NCBI RefSeq assembly: GCF_017873605.1
Contig: NZ_JAGGKI010000005.1
Location: forward strand, 248,001 to 312,000
DNA length: 64,000 bases
Reading direction: 5' to 3'
Source: Paenibacillus lactis
GTDB taxonomy: Bacteria > Bacillota > Bacilli > Paenibacillales > Paenibacillaceae
Shown piece by piece: positions 1-7,123 of this stretch (position 1 is its first letter; every line of letters begins with the position of its first letter). Under the pieces are notes generated by a model. It did not search any database and was not told the origin of the DNA. It saw nothing but the letters and a program-made list of their open reading frames with translations. A program made the translations under genes and the position numbers.

Positions 1-298
1 CTTTGTACTCAACGGATTCGGCGGTCTTGATCCAATCCATGAAATCCTTGTCATGTATGAGCTTTCTGGTTCCCATTCCTCCCGGAAGGAATACGAAATC
101 ATATTCAGATAAATCAGGCCTGATGACATTCACCTTTACCGTCATTCCAAGTTCATCCGTAACCTCCTCGGTCAAGCCGCAAATATCCCACGTTGTTCCT
201 TGGGACGAATCAAACTGATTAAGACGATAAATCACGTCATAGAATCCAACAAAGTCTAGAAATGTAACGCCGTTAAATAACACTAAGGCGATTCTCAT
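1..298 (-). CDS. DJ-1/PfpI family protein, 3' end cut by window edge
   Basis: Only the first 99 codons are in the window; the stop lies off the left edge. The N-terminus (MRIALVLFNG), an alternating strand/helix pattern and the turn PGGMGT at residues 72-77 fit the DJ-1/PfpI superfamily (class I glutamine amidotransferase-like fold). The nucleophile-elbow cysteine that separates catalytic members from others is expected near residue 100 and cannot be seen. The start is supported by a purine-rich ribosome site (AGAGGGTGGG) just upstream. Known members include proteases, deglycases/chaperones and isonitrile hydratases, so the exact role is open. It follows the GyrI-like gene on the same strand after about 100 bp. 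Confidence 0.8.
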   Translation of the reverse strand, partial: MRIALVLFNGVTFLDFVGFYDVIYRLNQFDSSQGTTWDICGLTEEVTDELGMTVKVNVIRPDLSEYDFVFLPGGMGTRKLIHDKDFMDWIKTAESVEYK

Positions 299-401
299 CA
301 TTCCCACCCTCTCTTATCGTCCGGCTGCCGGAGCAGACCAAGGCCATATGGATTGCTTTTGAACACATCAGTGCCTGGAATCTAAGCTTCATCATCCTGC
401 A

Positions 402-858
402 TTATTTAATGGTGTCATATAAATCAACTTCAATATCACTGATCCGATCATGTCCCCATTCATCTGATATCTCCAGATGCCATGCCCGATGAATCCGCTC
501 GAACTGATGATCATTGATCCATCGATGCAGCTGCTCATAGGTGCTTCTGATTTGATGATTGGGTCCTTTATGAGTGATAACAGCATATTTTTGTTTGGGG
601 ACCACTAAAGAAACCATGCCTTCAGGGATCTCTTTAACTTCACTTACCTCGACGCATACCCAGTAACCATCTTCCTCTTCGGAGTAATCTCCAACAATAA
701 AAGCCCCTACAAGTTTCGCCGGATGAATAACTTCCTGGATTTCGCCCACTGTGCTTGAGCATAACAGAAGCTTTGGGGATTTCATTGGCATATTGATCAC
801 CAGGACAGACTACCCGTATTCCTACCAGCTTTTTTTCATCGAGCTCGACTACTTTCAT
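402..858 (-). pseudogene. GyrI-like / AraC effector-binding domain protein with a one-base frameshift
   Basis: Reads as a stand-alone small-molecule-binding (GyrI-like, AraC C-terminal effector-binding) domain of about 151 residues once one base is corrected. The first third (MKVVELDEKKLVGIRV through NEIPKASVMLKH) is in the frame of the ATG at 858; the rest (VGEIQEVIHPAKLVGAF through DLYDTIK) is in the next frame. The join is near 748-754, where removing one A gives KH-VGEI and restores the family pattern. The span of 457 nt is one base over a whole number of codons. Such proteins bind hydrophobic drugs or inhibit gyrase, but no specific ligand can be inferred. It may be a sequencing error or a recent pseudogene. 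An AGGAGA ribosome site precedes the start with a longish spacing. Confidence 0.7.
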
Positions 859-925
859 AGAAATGACATCTCTCCTAAACGTATTGTTCAACCGGACCTT
901 TTGCCTGATCGATCATGTACATTCC

Positions 926-1222
926 TTATTCCATTTCTATATTCTCGTAATGTTCAACGACCGGGAAGGGATCATAATAATGGTGCAGCAATGCTTTCCA
1001 TTGTTGGTATTCCTGCGACTCTCTAAAACCAACGGTATGATCCTCCAAGGAATCCCATCTAACGAGCAATATATATTTGTTCTCCACTTCCAGACATTTT
1101 TGAAGCTCGTGATAGATATAGCCTTTCATACCAGAAATAATATTTGATGCTTTTCTAAAATCTGCTTCGAAATCCGCGCTGAGTCCTGGTTTTACGTTTA
1201 ACATAGCTACTTCAAGGATCAT
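926..1222 (-). CDS. Antibiotic biosynthesis monooxygenase (ABM)-like protein
   Basis: A 98-residue protein with the ferredoxin-like alpha/beta pattern of the ABM/YgiN family: [13 protein letters not shown] at the start, a central [16 protein letters not shown] strand-turn, and a C-terminal FxxSxEYxxW-type helix before PFPVVEHY. Members are small cytosolic dimers that oxidise quinone-like or haem-like molecules without a bound cofactor, or have no proven activity. No haem-ligand residue can be assigned from sequence. A GGGGGG ribosome site lies about 7 bases before the ATG. It sits between VOC and GyrI-like genes, in a series of single small enzymes on the same strand. Confidence 0.75.
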   Translation of the reverse strand: MILEVAMLNVKPGLSADFEADFRKASNIISGMKGYIYHELQKCLEVENKYILLVRWDSLEDHTVGFRESQEYQQWKALLHHYYDPFPVVEHYENIEME

Positions 1223-1290
1223 ACTATCCCCCCCTTTTTACTTCATTGGACCTCGTTTATTCACTTCAGGAAGCCGTTAAGTCGCTCATT

Positions 1291-1680
1291 TTATTGTTCT
1301 TCACAAAACATAATCCGATTTCCTTCACTATCATTGACCGCAAAGAACCTTGGACCATTAGCTCCTTCAATAGGCGAAACAATATCTACTTTCTTGGACT
1401 TCATAAACGCATAAGTTGCTTCAATATCATCCGTATCGAAGAAGAATAGATGATTTTCGCTTGGCTTGATCTCATCCCGATGTATGCTGTCGAGCAACAG
1501 GCTCGTATTTCCTAATGGAATCGAGTAGATCGTTTTTACATCAGGATCCGTATTCCGGGTATACTCCTCATCTTTGGGTAACCCCAGGATTTCCCGATAC
1601 CATTCAACCGCTCTAGGCATATTATGTACAATGACAAATACCGCTCCAATTTGTTTTTTCACCGGACTCAAGGTCTTCAT
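1291..1680 (-). CDS. VOC (glyoxalase/bleomycin-resistance fold) family protein
   Basis: A 129-residue protein with the paired beta-alpha-beta-beta-beta modules of the vicinal-oxygen-chelate superfamily: GAVFVIVHNMPRAVEWYREI at residues 11-30 opens the first module and ENHLFFFDTDDIEATYAFM the second, ending in the conserved DSEGNRIMFCEEQ tail. E127 in the tail is in the position of a usual metal ligand. The family includes glyoxalase I, fosfomycin and bleomycin resistance proteins and ring-cleavage dioxygenases; nothing here singles out one. A GGGAG site 9 bases before the ATG supports the start. Cytosolic, apparently its own transcription unit. Confidence 0.8.
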   Translation of the reverse strand: MKTLSPVKKQIGAVFVIVHNMPRAVEWYREILGLPKDEEYTRNTDPDVKTIYSIPLGNTSLLLDSIHRDEIKPSENHLFFFDTDDIEATYAFMKSKKVDIVSPIEGANGPRFFAVNDSEGNRIMFCEEQ

Positions 1681-1748
1681 ATTTATTCGCTCCCTATGTA
1701 CGTTATTTAATAACTGTTCCCTTAACGCGCCTTCTCACCACACTGCAG

Positions 1749-2372
1749 CTAATCCAATTGAATGTTTTCTTTTAATTCTTCGTATGCATCAGCCAACCAA
1801 GGATGAATCACCTTCAAGGTTTCTTTTCGTTCCCATAAGTAATTGATATATGTAAATGCGCCGTGTGTTAGGGATTCCTGTAAATTCTTTTTCAGTTCAT
1901 TTAGATAAGGAGGCGTTCCTTTCTGATCCCAGGAGATCTTGTCGGCGACAAACAAAACCTGGTCAAGCAACGTGGAGTTGGACCTCAAGGTTGTATGGCA
2001 GCCAACTGCATTTAATATTTCCTCATCTGTAACATGAAAGACTTGTTCCGCCATGACCTTCGAGATTTTCTGGTGAATAATCATCGGATATTTTTCTTCT
2101 TCAGGTAATACGTCAATGGCTAATTGTCTAGCTGCATCGATTCTGGCATGGTTCGGAAAAACTACGCTAATGTCATGCAACCAACCTGCCGTCTCGGCCG
2201 CGACCGGATCGGCATCAAACAATAATGCAAGCCTCCTAGACTCTGCCCCAACATCCGAGCAATGCTTAGCGGTTTCTGAACACTGATTGAGTGTAAGGAA
2301 TTGCTGAATATCTGTCTTCAAATTCCCTGTAAAATGGATATGTTCCGTCAATGGCTTGAAAATAGAATGCAT
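1749..2372 (-). CDS. HD-domain hydrolase, YqeK-like (predicted Ap4A hydrolase)
   Basis: 207 residues with a complete HD phosphohydrolase metal site: H37, the H66-D67 doublet (GWLHDIS), H100, H126 (GCHTTLR) and D144 (FVADKIS). The spacing, and the extra histidines between HD and the last Asp, resemble YqeK, the symmetrical diadenosine tetraphosphate hydrolase of Firmicutes. This copy is a stand-alone gene rather than part of the usual nadD-yqeK-rsfS group, so it is probably a paralogue with the same chemistry on a nucleotide-like substrate. The ATG at 2372 is preferred over 2390 because the ribosome site GGGAGGG lies between them. The upstream GNAT frame runs about 107 bp into this gene. Confidence 0.75.
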   Translation of the reverse strand: MHSIFKPLTEHIHFTGNLKTDIQQFLTLNQCSETAKHCSDVGAESRRLALLFDADPVAAETAGWLHDISVVFPNHARIDAARQLAIDVLPEEEKYPMIIHQKISKVMAEQVFHVTDEEILNAVGCHTTLRSNSTLLDQVLFVADKISWDQKGTPPYLNELKKNLQESLTHGAFTYINYLWERKETLKVIHPWLADAYEELKENIQLD

Positions 2373-2913
2373 CGTTGGAATCCCTCCCATGGTTTACTTT
2401 GTCCAACAGACCTGATGTGTTTTCCTTCGAATAAAGCATTACCAGAAAATCAATCTCCTGACCCGAAACCTTACTCTTGAAGGACTGGCCTTTAATGAAC
2501 CCAACACGTTCATACACTTTAATGGCTCGTTCATTGAACGCTACTACAACTAATTGGACATCCGATTTATCATATTCTTCTTTGATAAATTGAAGACTGC
2601 TCATTAAGAATTGTTCACCGTATCCCTTCCCCGTCAGTTCCGGTTTTAGACCTAAGCCCAAATCGATGTATTGCTCGTCATTATAGATGCCAATTAGGTA
2701 ACCTCCCGGTACACGTGCCGAGTTTCCAGTGCATATATATCCTACTAATTCATGTGTGTCATCTAATGCATAGTAGTAGTCGCCATTCATAAGCTCGGAT
2801 ATATCGTCCAAACCTCCCTCCATGCTGTATAGCGAGTAAGGTTCTTCATATGTCCACCCTGCGATTAATGCGGCGTATTGCTCCGTCATTTTAAAATACT
2901 GAAATGATGACAT
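2266..2913 (-). CDS. GNAT family N-acetyltransferase with an unusual C-terminal extension
   Basis: The acetyl-CoA-binding core is clear: DLGLGLKPELTGKGYGEQFL (pyrophosphate loop) followed by the VVAFNERAIKVYERVGF strand-helix near the end of the domain. Normal GNATs stop shortly after this; here the frame continues for roughly 45 residues into the start of the HD-domain gene. In the next frame a TAA sits at 2394-2396, directly before the HD gene's ribosome site, so the tail may come from a small indel or lost stop. The ATG at 2913 follows AAGGAG by about 12 bases; a GTG at 2934 overlapping the upstream stop is an alternative. Substrate unknown. Confidence 0.75.
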   Translation of the reverse strand: MSSFQYFKMTEQYAALIAGWTYEEPYSLYSMEGGLDDISELMNGDYYYALDDTHELVGYICTGNSARVPGGYLIGIYNDEQYIDLGLGLKPELTGKGYGEQFLMSSLQFIKEEYDKSDVQLVVVAFNERAIKVYERVGFIKGQSFKSKVSGQEIDFLVMLYSKENTSGLLDKVNHGRDSNDAFYFQAIDGTYPFYREFEDRYSAIPYTQSVFRNR

Positions 2914-2930
2914 GATTAAGCTTTGCTCCT

Positions 2931-3113
2931 TCACATATATTTCCTGATTACTATTACTTCCTCATCCCACACTTGCACTTCAATATATCTTTCCGGCCCT
3001 TTATCTCCATCTGGATTCCAGGCTTGGGGTAATCCATATTCATCAATGATTTTCATAATTTCATAAAATGTATAAATCTGCTCTCTATACGGTTTACCAT
3101 CTTTATACCTCAT
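2931..3113 (-). CDS. Small hypothetical protein
   Basis: 60 residues, charged and soluble, starting MRYKDGKPYREQIYTF and ending in a beta-like EVQVWDEEVIVIRKY. Its ATG overlaps the end of the upstream 155-residue gene by 11 bp and its stop overlaps the possible GTG start of the GNAT, so it is probably translationally coupled in a small operon. No domain recognised. The tight packing on both sides is the main support for it being real. Confidence 0.6.
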   Translation of the reverse strand: MRYKDGKPYREQIYTFYEIMKIIDEYGLPQAWNPDGDKGPERYIEVQVWDEEVIVIRKYM

Positions 3114-3570
3114 GGTAGGAAACAGCTATTTCTTGAATCATAATCCCTTCGATTTCCCTAATCATTGAAATTTCTACTCGATCTGTCGTTGTGATAAATC
3201 CTAACTGCTCGTGGGCTGTCGTCAGTAACCATACTTCTTTGTTCTTAAAGAAGCATAAATCCTCTAGCAAATCAGGATGTCTCCATCGATATAGTCCCTT
3301 CGCTTTATTGATTAACAGTTCTTCCAATTCAGGCTTGCAATTGAAATAATATATGTCCGCATGGTGTCCCAATAATCGCGTTCCCGGCCATTCCTCTTGT
3401 TTCTTCACCGTATTAACGTATGGCTTTAGTTCTTCGATTAGTATTTTCGTCTTCTCCGTTAACTCCAGTTGCTCTCTTTTAACTAAAATGAACTCATCAC
3501 ATATTTTAAATGCCAATGATATAAGCTGCTTATAAGTGCTTCCAACGGGTTCTTCAAGGATCTGTATCAT
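3103..3570 (-). CDS. Conserved hypothetical protein
   Basis: 155 residues, no signal peptide or membrane segment. It has a long amphipathic N-terminal region (FKICDEFILVKREQLEL), a central EEWPGTRLLGH motif and a hydrophobic C-terminal half with EDLCFFKNKEVWLLTTAHE. Similar small Bacillus and Paenibacillus proteins exist and some are, to my memory, labelled with a sporulation name (SpoIIIAH) that does not fit a soluble protein, so I give no function. GGAGA precedes the ATG by 9 bases. It starts the group with the 60-residue gene and the GNAT. Confidence 0.65.
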   Translation of the reverse strand: MIQILEEPVGSTYKQLISLAFKICDEFILVKREQLELTEKTKILIEELKPYVNTVKKQEEWPGTRLLGHHADIYYFNCKPELEELLINKAKGLYRWRHPDLLEDLCFFKNKEVWLLTTAHEQLGFITTTDRVEISMIREIEGIMIQEIAVSYHEV

Positions 3571-3581
3571 TTCAATATCTC

Positions 3582-4040
3582 CTATGATCTTAATAAAGTT
3601 GTTACTTGTTGCTTTAGGTCTTCAAATAAAGGTCTTTGTACTGTGCTTATTTCTTCAATTTCAATGTCTTCTATACTTTTAAATTCTAATTGTAATGATT
3701 CTTGGTTCTGGTCGTGATAAATTAAGGTTTTATTGTCCGAGGCAATTCGCCATTTGAAATCTACTTCTGCATTAAAAATGAACATTACAAATACAACTTC
3801 ATTCCCGTCTGGATATTTATATTTCATGCGTGAGCCACTATAAATCGTATAAAGTTCATGTCGTCTAACCTTTAGTCCTGTTTCCTCAAACACTTCGCGG
3901 ATCATAGTTTCTTCAATGGATTCACCTGCTTCCATTCCACCTCCTGGAAGCCCCCAGTCTCCATAATCTGATCTTCTTTGAAGCAATATCCTGCCTTGGT
4001 TATCTCGTATGATGGCTCCTCCAGTTACGATTATCCTCAA
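3582..4040 (-). CDS. Nudix hydrolase
   Basis: 152 residues. The Nudix box runs from about residue 34 to 56 (starting GGGMEAGESIEE and ending REVFEETGL) with all catalytic glutamates present, so it should hydrolyse a nucleoside diphosphate linked to X. The sequence before it (ILLQRRSDYGDWGLPGG) is typical of ADP-ribose/NTP-type members, but substrate cannot be assigned. Translation starts at a TTG at 4040, 8 bases after a perfect AAGGAG; no ATG is nearby. It is followed after a few bases by the conserved hypothetical gene and may lead that group. Confidence 0.85.
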   Translation of the reverse strand: MRIIVTGGAIIRDNQGRILLQRRSDYGDWGLPGGGMEAGESIEETMIREVFEETGLKVRRHELYTIYSGSRMKYKYPDGNEVVFVMFIFNAEVDFKWRIASDNKTLIYHDQNQESLQLEFKSIEDIEIEEISTVQRPLFEDLKQQVTTLLRS

Positions 4041-4135
4041 TCTCGCTACTCCTTTCTCAGATGTTTTGTAGAAATACCGACGTAATCTCCTTTTTACATA
4101 GCTTCCTCACCTAGCATACTTTGTTTTCTTGTATC

Positions 4136-4222
4136 AAAAAAATAACCCAGCCATAGATAACTCATATCTTAGGCTGGGTCATTGGTTGACTATAATTCTT
4201 TTAATTATACATCTGACTTAAC
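4136..4222. repeat. Dispersed hairpin repeat, copy A
   Basis: First of three related elements (others near 15178 and 57543). The stem is ACCCAGCC...GGCTGGGT with an inner AGATA/TATCT stem, and the right flank (cattggttgac, then attatacatct) is shared with copy B. On the minus strand the stem is followed by TTATTTTTTT, so this copy also forms a good terminator for trmO. Conservation of loop and right flank beyond the stem suggests a mobile or duplicated element rather than independent terminators. Confidence 0.6.
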
Positions 4223-4309
4223 TCATAACCAAGCGTTATAACAACAAAACCTGGATGCGTGTAATTTCCACAGTTACTACGTTTGATTTGTTGGAAGACA
4301 GGATTTATT

Positions 4310-4771
4310 CTAACCCCAATAATCTTCCATTAATTTCTTAGACCATTCCGGCTGCTTCACCTCGCGGTGGGGAAGAAACTCCTTCATAACCGGTTTAATA
4401 TCAATGATGGGCGTACCATCAATTGCATCTAAATGTTTTACGATCAATTTTTTATGATGATGCTCCAGCAGTTCGACTGTAGTCAAACCTAATTTATTGG
4501 GTCTGTTCTTTCCACGCTGGGCAAATATCCCCACCATGGGAAATTCCTTATTATTTCGTGGATGTCTCGCCTCATATTGAATTTTGTCATCCGCTACTTT
4601 ATCGAAGTAAAAAATAATCTCCAAATGTGAAAAATCGTCTATTCCTTCAAGCGATGACCCATTTAAATCATCTATCAGCTCAATTTCAGATACAATGGAG
4701 CCCCATTGATCATCTTCCATTTCCGTTCGTGAATTACGTACATAGGCAATTGGTTTAATGATGAATTCCAT
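4310..4771 (-). CDS. trmO: tRNA (adenine(37)-N6)-methyltransferase TrmO (TsaA/YaeB family)
   Basis: 153 residues covering the whole family domain. Diagnostic stretches are FAQRGKNRPNKLG at residues 83-95 and LDAIDGTPIIDIKPV at 114-128, with an HPR at 70-72. TrmO methylates N6 of the threonylcarbamoyladenosine at position 37 of ANN-decoding tRNAs using SAM through a beta-barrel fold unlike ordinary methyltransferases. Some short Firmicute members are only assumed to share this activity. A promoter with an extended -10 lies about 35 bp upstream, and copy A of the dispersed hairpin repeat terminates it. Cytosolic, single-gene unit. Confidence 0.85.
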   Translation of the reverse strand: MEFIIKPIAYVRNSRTEMEDDQWGSIVSEIELIDDLNGSSLEGIDDFSHLEIIFYFDKVADDKIQYEARHPRNNKEFPMVGIFAQRGKNRPNKLGLTTVELLEHHHKKLIVKHLDAIDGTPIIDIKPVMKEFLPHREVKQPEWSKKLMEDYWG

Positions 4772-4804
4772 AAGTTAGCCCAACCTTTTGATTTGAATTG
4801 AAAT

Positions 4805-4828
4805 GATTATACCATGTTTTGGAATTCC
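4805..4828 (-). promoter_or_regulatory. Extended -10 promoter of trmO (shared 21-bp element)
   Basis: On the minus strand the sequence reads TGG-TATAAT, an extended -10 (TGnTATAAT), about 35 bp before the trmO ATG. The same 21 bases recur at 6324-6344, again just downstream of a Nudix-type 3' end, which points to a duplicated segment. Confidence 0.55.
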
Positions 4829-4877
4829 ATATCGACATCGTTTCAGCTTATGTACTACGGCACCGAACGGATGGTCT

Positions 4878-5291
4878 TTAAGATTCCAGTGTCTCGAACA
4901 CGCTATATTTCTTGAAATCATTGGCAATGGGATGCGGCAGGTAGTTCCTGAGCTCAGAACTGGTTACCCACTTATAATCACTATGTTCGTCTGAGAGTTT
5001 GATTTGATCATCTGTTGTCCTGCACAGATAGGTAAGAAGCACGATCTGTCTGAGCGGGTCTGTAAAAAAAGTAGTTGCAAACAATAACTTCTCAACGTTC
5101 ACTTCAATTCCGATTTCTTCTTTCACTTCACGAATCAGGGCTTCTTCCAACACTTCACCAAATTCAATTTTCCCGCCGACCGTTTCCCAGCTTCCCGCAT
5201 CTACCTCTTCGGTTGATGATCTTTTTACGATCAATGCCTTGCCGTTTTTAGCTATCACGCCTTTAACTACAACGATGATTTTATTCTCCAA
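4878..5291 (-). CDS. Nudix hydrolase
   Basis: About 137 residues with a Nudix box from GGKIEFGEVLEE to REVKEEIGI, all catalytic glutamates intact, preceded by SWETVGGKIEF. Cytosolic pyrophosphohydrolase, substrate unknown; the size fits NTP or dNTP pyrophosphatases of the MutT type. I prefer a TTG start at 5291 because AGGTGGGG lies at the right distance before it; the ATG at 5327 would overlap the CPBP gene and has no ribosome site. A short decayed copy of its 3' end seems to occur at 6410-6457. Confidence 0.8.
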   Translation of the reverse strand: MENKIIVVVKGVIAKNGKALIVKRSSTEEVDAGSWETVGGKIEFGEVLEEALIREVKEEIGIEVNVEKLLFATTFFTDPLRQIVLLTYLCRTTDDQIKLSDEHSDYKWVTSSELRNYLPHPIANDFKKYSVFETLES

Positions 5292-5319
5292 GCTGCCCCC
5301 ACCTCGACCATTCCCTTTC

Positions 5320-5946
5320 TTATGCACGATTTATGCTAGATCTCTTGGCGAAATATATAGATAATACATTAAATTCAATATGAAGCAGACAAGACAACAA
5401 AATCGAATGCGTCACGTCTGTAATAGCGCCAAAGAATATCCCTCCGATAAAAGCAAACATCATATATCGAATACTCTGTGAAGATAGCTTGTAGTATTGC
5501 AAATGAGAAATCGCAAACAGCAGCGCTGATATAACTACCGGAATCGTTACGGGCAAAAACATGACTTCCATAATTTCTGCGGAATGAACGGATTGCTTCA
5601 AGATCGGAAGGATCAGCCCTCTAAAGAGAACTTCCTCAATAATCGGATAAGTAATGGCGAAATTGATTATATTGTATCTACCGATTGGATGATATCCCGA
5701 ATATCGTGAGAATATATAATTTCCAACCAAAAGAATGGCAAACACAGGCATTATCGCAAATATATTTACTGGCGGGCTGTAAACATTATTTTCTGTAAAA
5801 AATGGCACTGCGATTAATATGCCGACTGCCCAAAAGTATAAACTGTACTGTCCCAGCTTGTGAGATTGAAAAGTCCTGAACAAGATCTCCATGATCTTAT
5901 AAGAGAAAGATAAAATGAATGATAACCCTAACGATAAGAACATCAT
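5320..5946 (-). CDS. CPBP family intramembrane metalloprotease
   Basis: 208 residues with about six hydrophobic segments. The three CPBP (Abi/CAAX protease) motifs are in order: E104-E105-x3-R109 (EEVLFRG), FAISH at 144-148, and H189-x3-N193 near the C-terminus. These residues make the glutamate/histidine metal site of Rce1-type proteases. In Firmicutes such proteins act on membrane-embedded substrates, for example in bacteriocin self-immunity or anti-sigma factor cleavage; no partner is visible here. It directly precedes the Nudix gene on the same strand with a near overlap. Confidence 0.85.
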   Translation of the reverse strand: MMFLSLGLSFILSFSYKIMEILFRTFQSHKLGQYSLYFWAVGILIAVPFFTENNVYSPPVNIFAIMPVFAILLVGNYIFSRYSGYHPIGRYNIINFAITYPIIEEVLFRGLILPILKQSVHSAEIMEVMFLPVTIPVVISALLFAISHLQYYKLSSQSIRYMMFAFIGGIFFGAITDVTHSILLSCLLHIEFNVLSIYFAKRSSINRA

Positions 5947-6002
5947 TAAGCTCCTTGTTAATAGAATTTCACTTCATGAAGCCTAATAAAACTCAACATA
6001 GG

Positions 6003-6303
6003 TTATACCTCTATCCAAAATCGATTGACGATGTTTCCATCTTCTTCAATATAATCATGATCTTGAATTCCGCCGTTCTTCATAATCGTTTTCTTGGAAG
6101 CAATATTATCGGCATCACATACGACTAACACTTTACGTATTCCCAGTTCTTTGGTTTTCTCTAACGCTAAGGATAATAATTGGGTTGCGTACCCTTTACG
6201 ACGTTCAGAAGGCCGAATCCCATATCCAATATGACCGCCACAATTCAATAGCTTCTCATTTAGCTGTATTCCGAATTAGCTGTCTATATTCCCAAGCTTC
6301 CGC
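6003..6303 (-). pseudogene. GNAT acetyltransferase remnant (truncated and frameshifted)
   Basis: The C-terminal 80 residues form a well-kept GNAT core (GGHIGYGIRPSERRKGYATQ then KNGG near the end). Upstream, the match moves to another frame (WEYRQLIRNT) and dropping one G near 6256 would give RNT-LNEKLL, as in intact relatives. A TAA and a promoter-like sequence lie immediately before that, so the first half of the gene is missing. Unlike the simpler frameshifts in this window, this copy is both truncated and shifted and is most likely a true pseudogene. Confidence 0.7.
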
Positions 6304-6323
6304 TTATATTTTCGTTATAAAAA

Positions 6324-6344
6324 GATTATACCATGTTTTGGAAT
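6324..6344 (-). promoter_or_regulatory. Extended -10 promoter-like element, duplicate of the one at 4805
   Basis: Reads TGG-TATAAT on the minus strand within a 21-base exact match to 4805-4825. It now faces the truncated GNAT remnant. Confidence 0.45.
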
Positions 6345-6409
6345 CCTCCCTTCTTCAGCATGTAAAGTGACAAAACGTTTGAATAGCGGGGCGATGGACA
6401 GCTGATAAT

Positions 6410-6457
6410 TTAGGACTCAAAGGGCTCGAATACGTTGTATTTCTCACAACCCCGAAT
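6410..6457 (-). pseudogene. Possible decayed 3' end of a Nudix gene
   Basis: Sixteen codons ending CEKYNVFEPFES-stop resemble the tail of the Nudix protein at 4878 (FKKYSVFETLES-stop); a TAG lies just upstream, so nothing longer survives. Both tails are followed at 70-80 bp by the same extended -10 element, supporting an old duplication. The match is short and may be chance. The rest of 6304-6589 holds only the leader of the sigma gene. Confidence 0.35.
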
Positions 6458-6589
6458 CTATCACCGCTTATCATGGATTTTAGATATCATAGTCGTATGC
6501 ACAGTTTTATGCGTAGGATGCGAACGGTTCGACTCAGATAATCGTCAATTAAATAGAAGGAGATCCTAACAACAAGGAAGTGACAAAAG

Positions 6590-7123
6590 TTGGATGACAG
6601 GCAACTGTTTGAAACGTATAAGGAGACGGTGTATCTATTTTGCCGCTATATGGTGCAGAGCCGGGCGGATGCCGAGGACCTCTGCCAGGATGTTTTTTTC
6701 AAAGCGATGATTGCTGACCGGACAAACGTGCAGAACACGAAAGCTTGGCTGCTACGGATAGCGGCTAACGAGTGCAATACGTTCCTAAGGAGGAGACAAA
6801 ACGGGTGGGCCAAGGAGCTCCGCTCCTTCATGTTGGGTATGCCGCTGCGGACCCCAACCGTCGAGGAGACCTTCGAGCATAGGGAAATGGTACATACTCT
6901 GCATCTGCAGCTGGACAAGCTGCCTAAGAAAACCAAGCTCGCCTTTGTGCTGCATTATTCCGCTGAGCTTTCGCTGCCGGAAACAGCCGAGGTGCTTAAT
7001 GTGCCCCTGGGCACGGTAAAATCTCGGATTAACCGTGGTCTTAAGAAAATGAGAAAAATGCTGAAAGAAGACCCATCGGGTAATTGGAAAGGAGAGGAGA
7101 CGCATGCCGGAGCTAAAGGATGA
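6590..7123 (+). CDS. ECF-type RNA polymerase sigma factor
   Basis: 177 residues with only sigma regions 2 and 4. Region 2 spans about residues 8-70 (DAEDLCQDVFFKAM contacts core polymerase and melts the -10), and region 4 has the helix-turn-helix LPETAEVLNVPLGTVKSRI at 129-147. Translation starts at a TTG at 6590 after AAGGAAGTGA. It overlaps the downstream anti-sigma gene by 20 bp, so the two are translationally coupled, the usual layout for an ECF sigma with its membrane anti-sigma. The inducing signal is unknown. Confidence 0.9.
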   Translation: MDDRQLFETYKETVYLFCRYMVQSRADAEDLCQDVFFKAMIADRTNVQNTKAWLLRIAANECNTFLRRRQNGWAKELRSFMLGMPLRTPTVEETFEHREMVHTLHLQLDKLPKKTKLAFVLHYSAELSLPETAEVLNVPLGTVKSRINRGLKKMRKMLKEDPSGNWKGEETHAGAKG

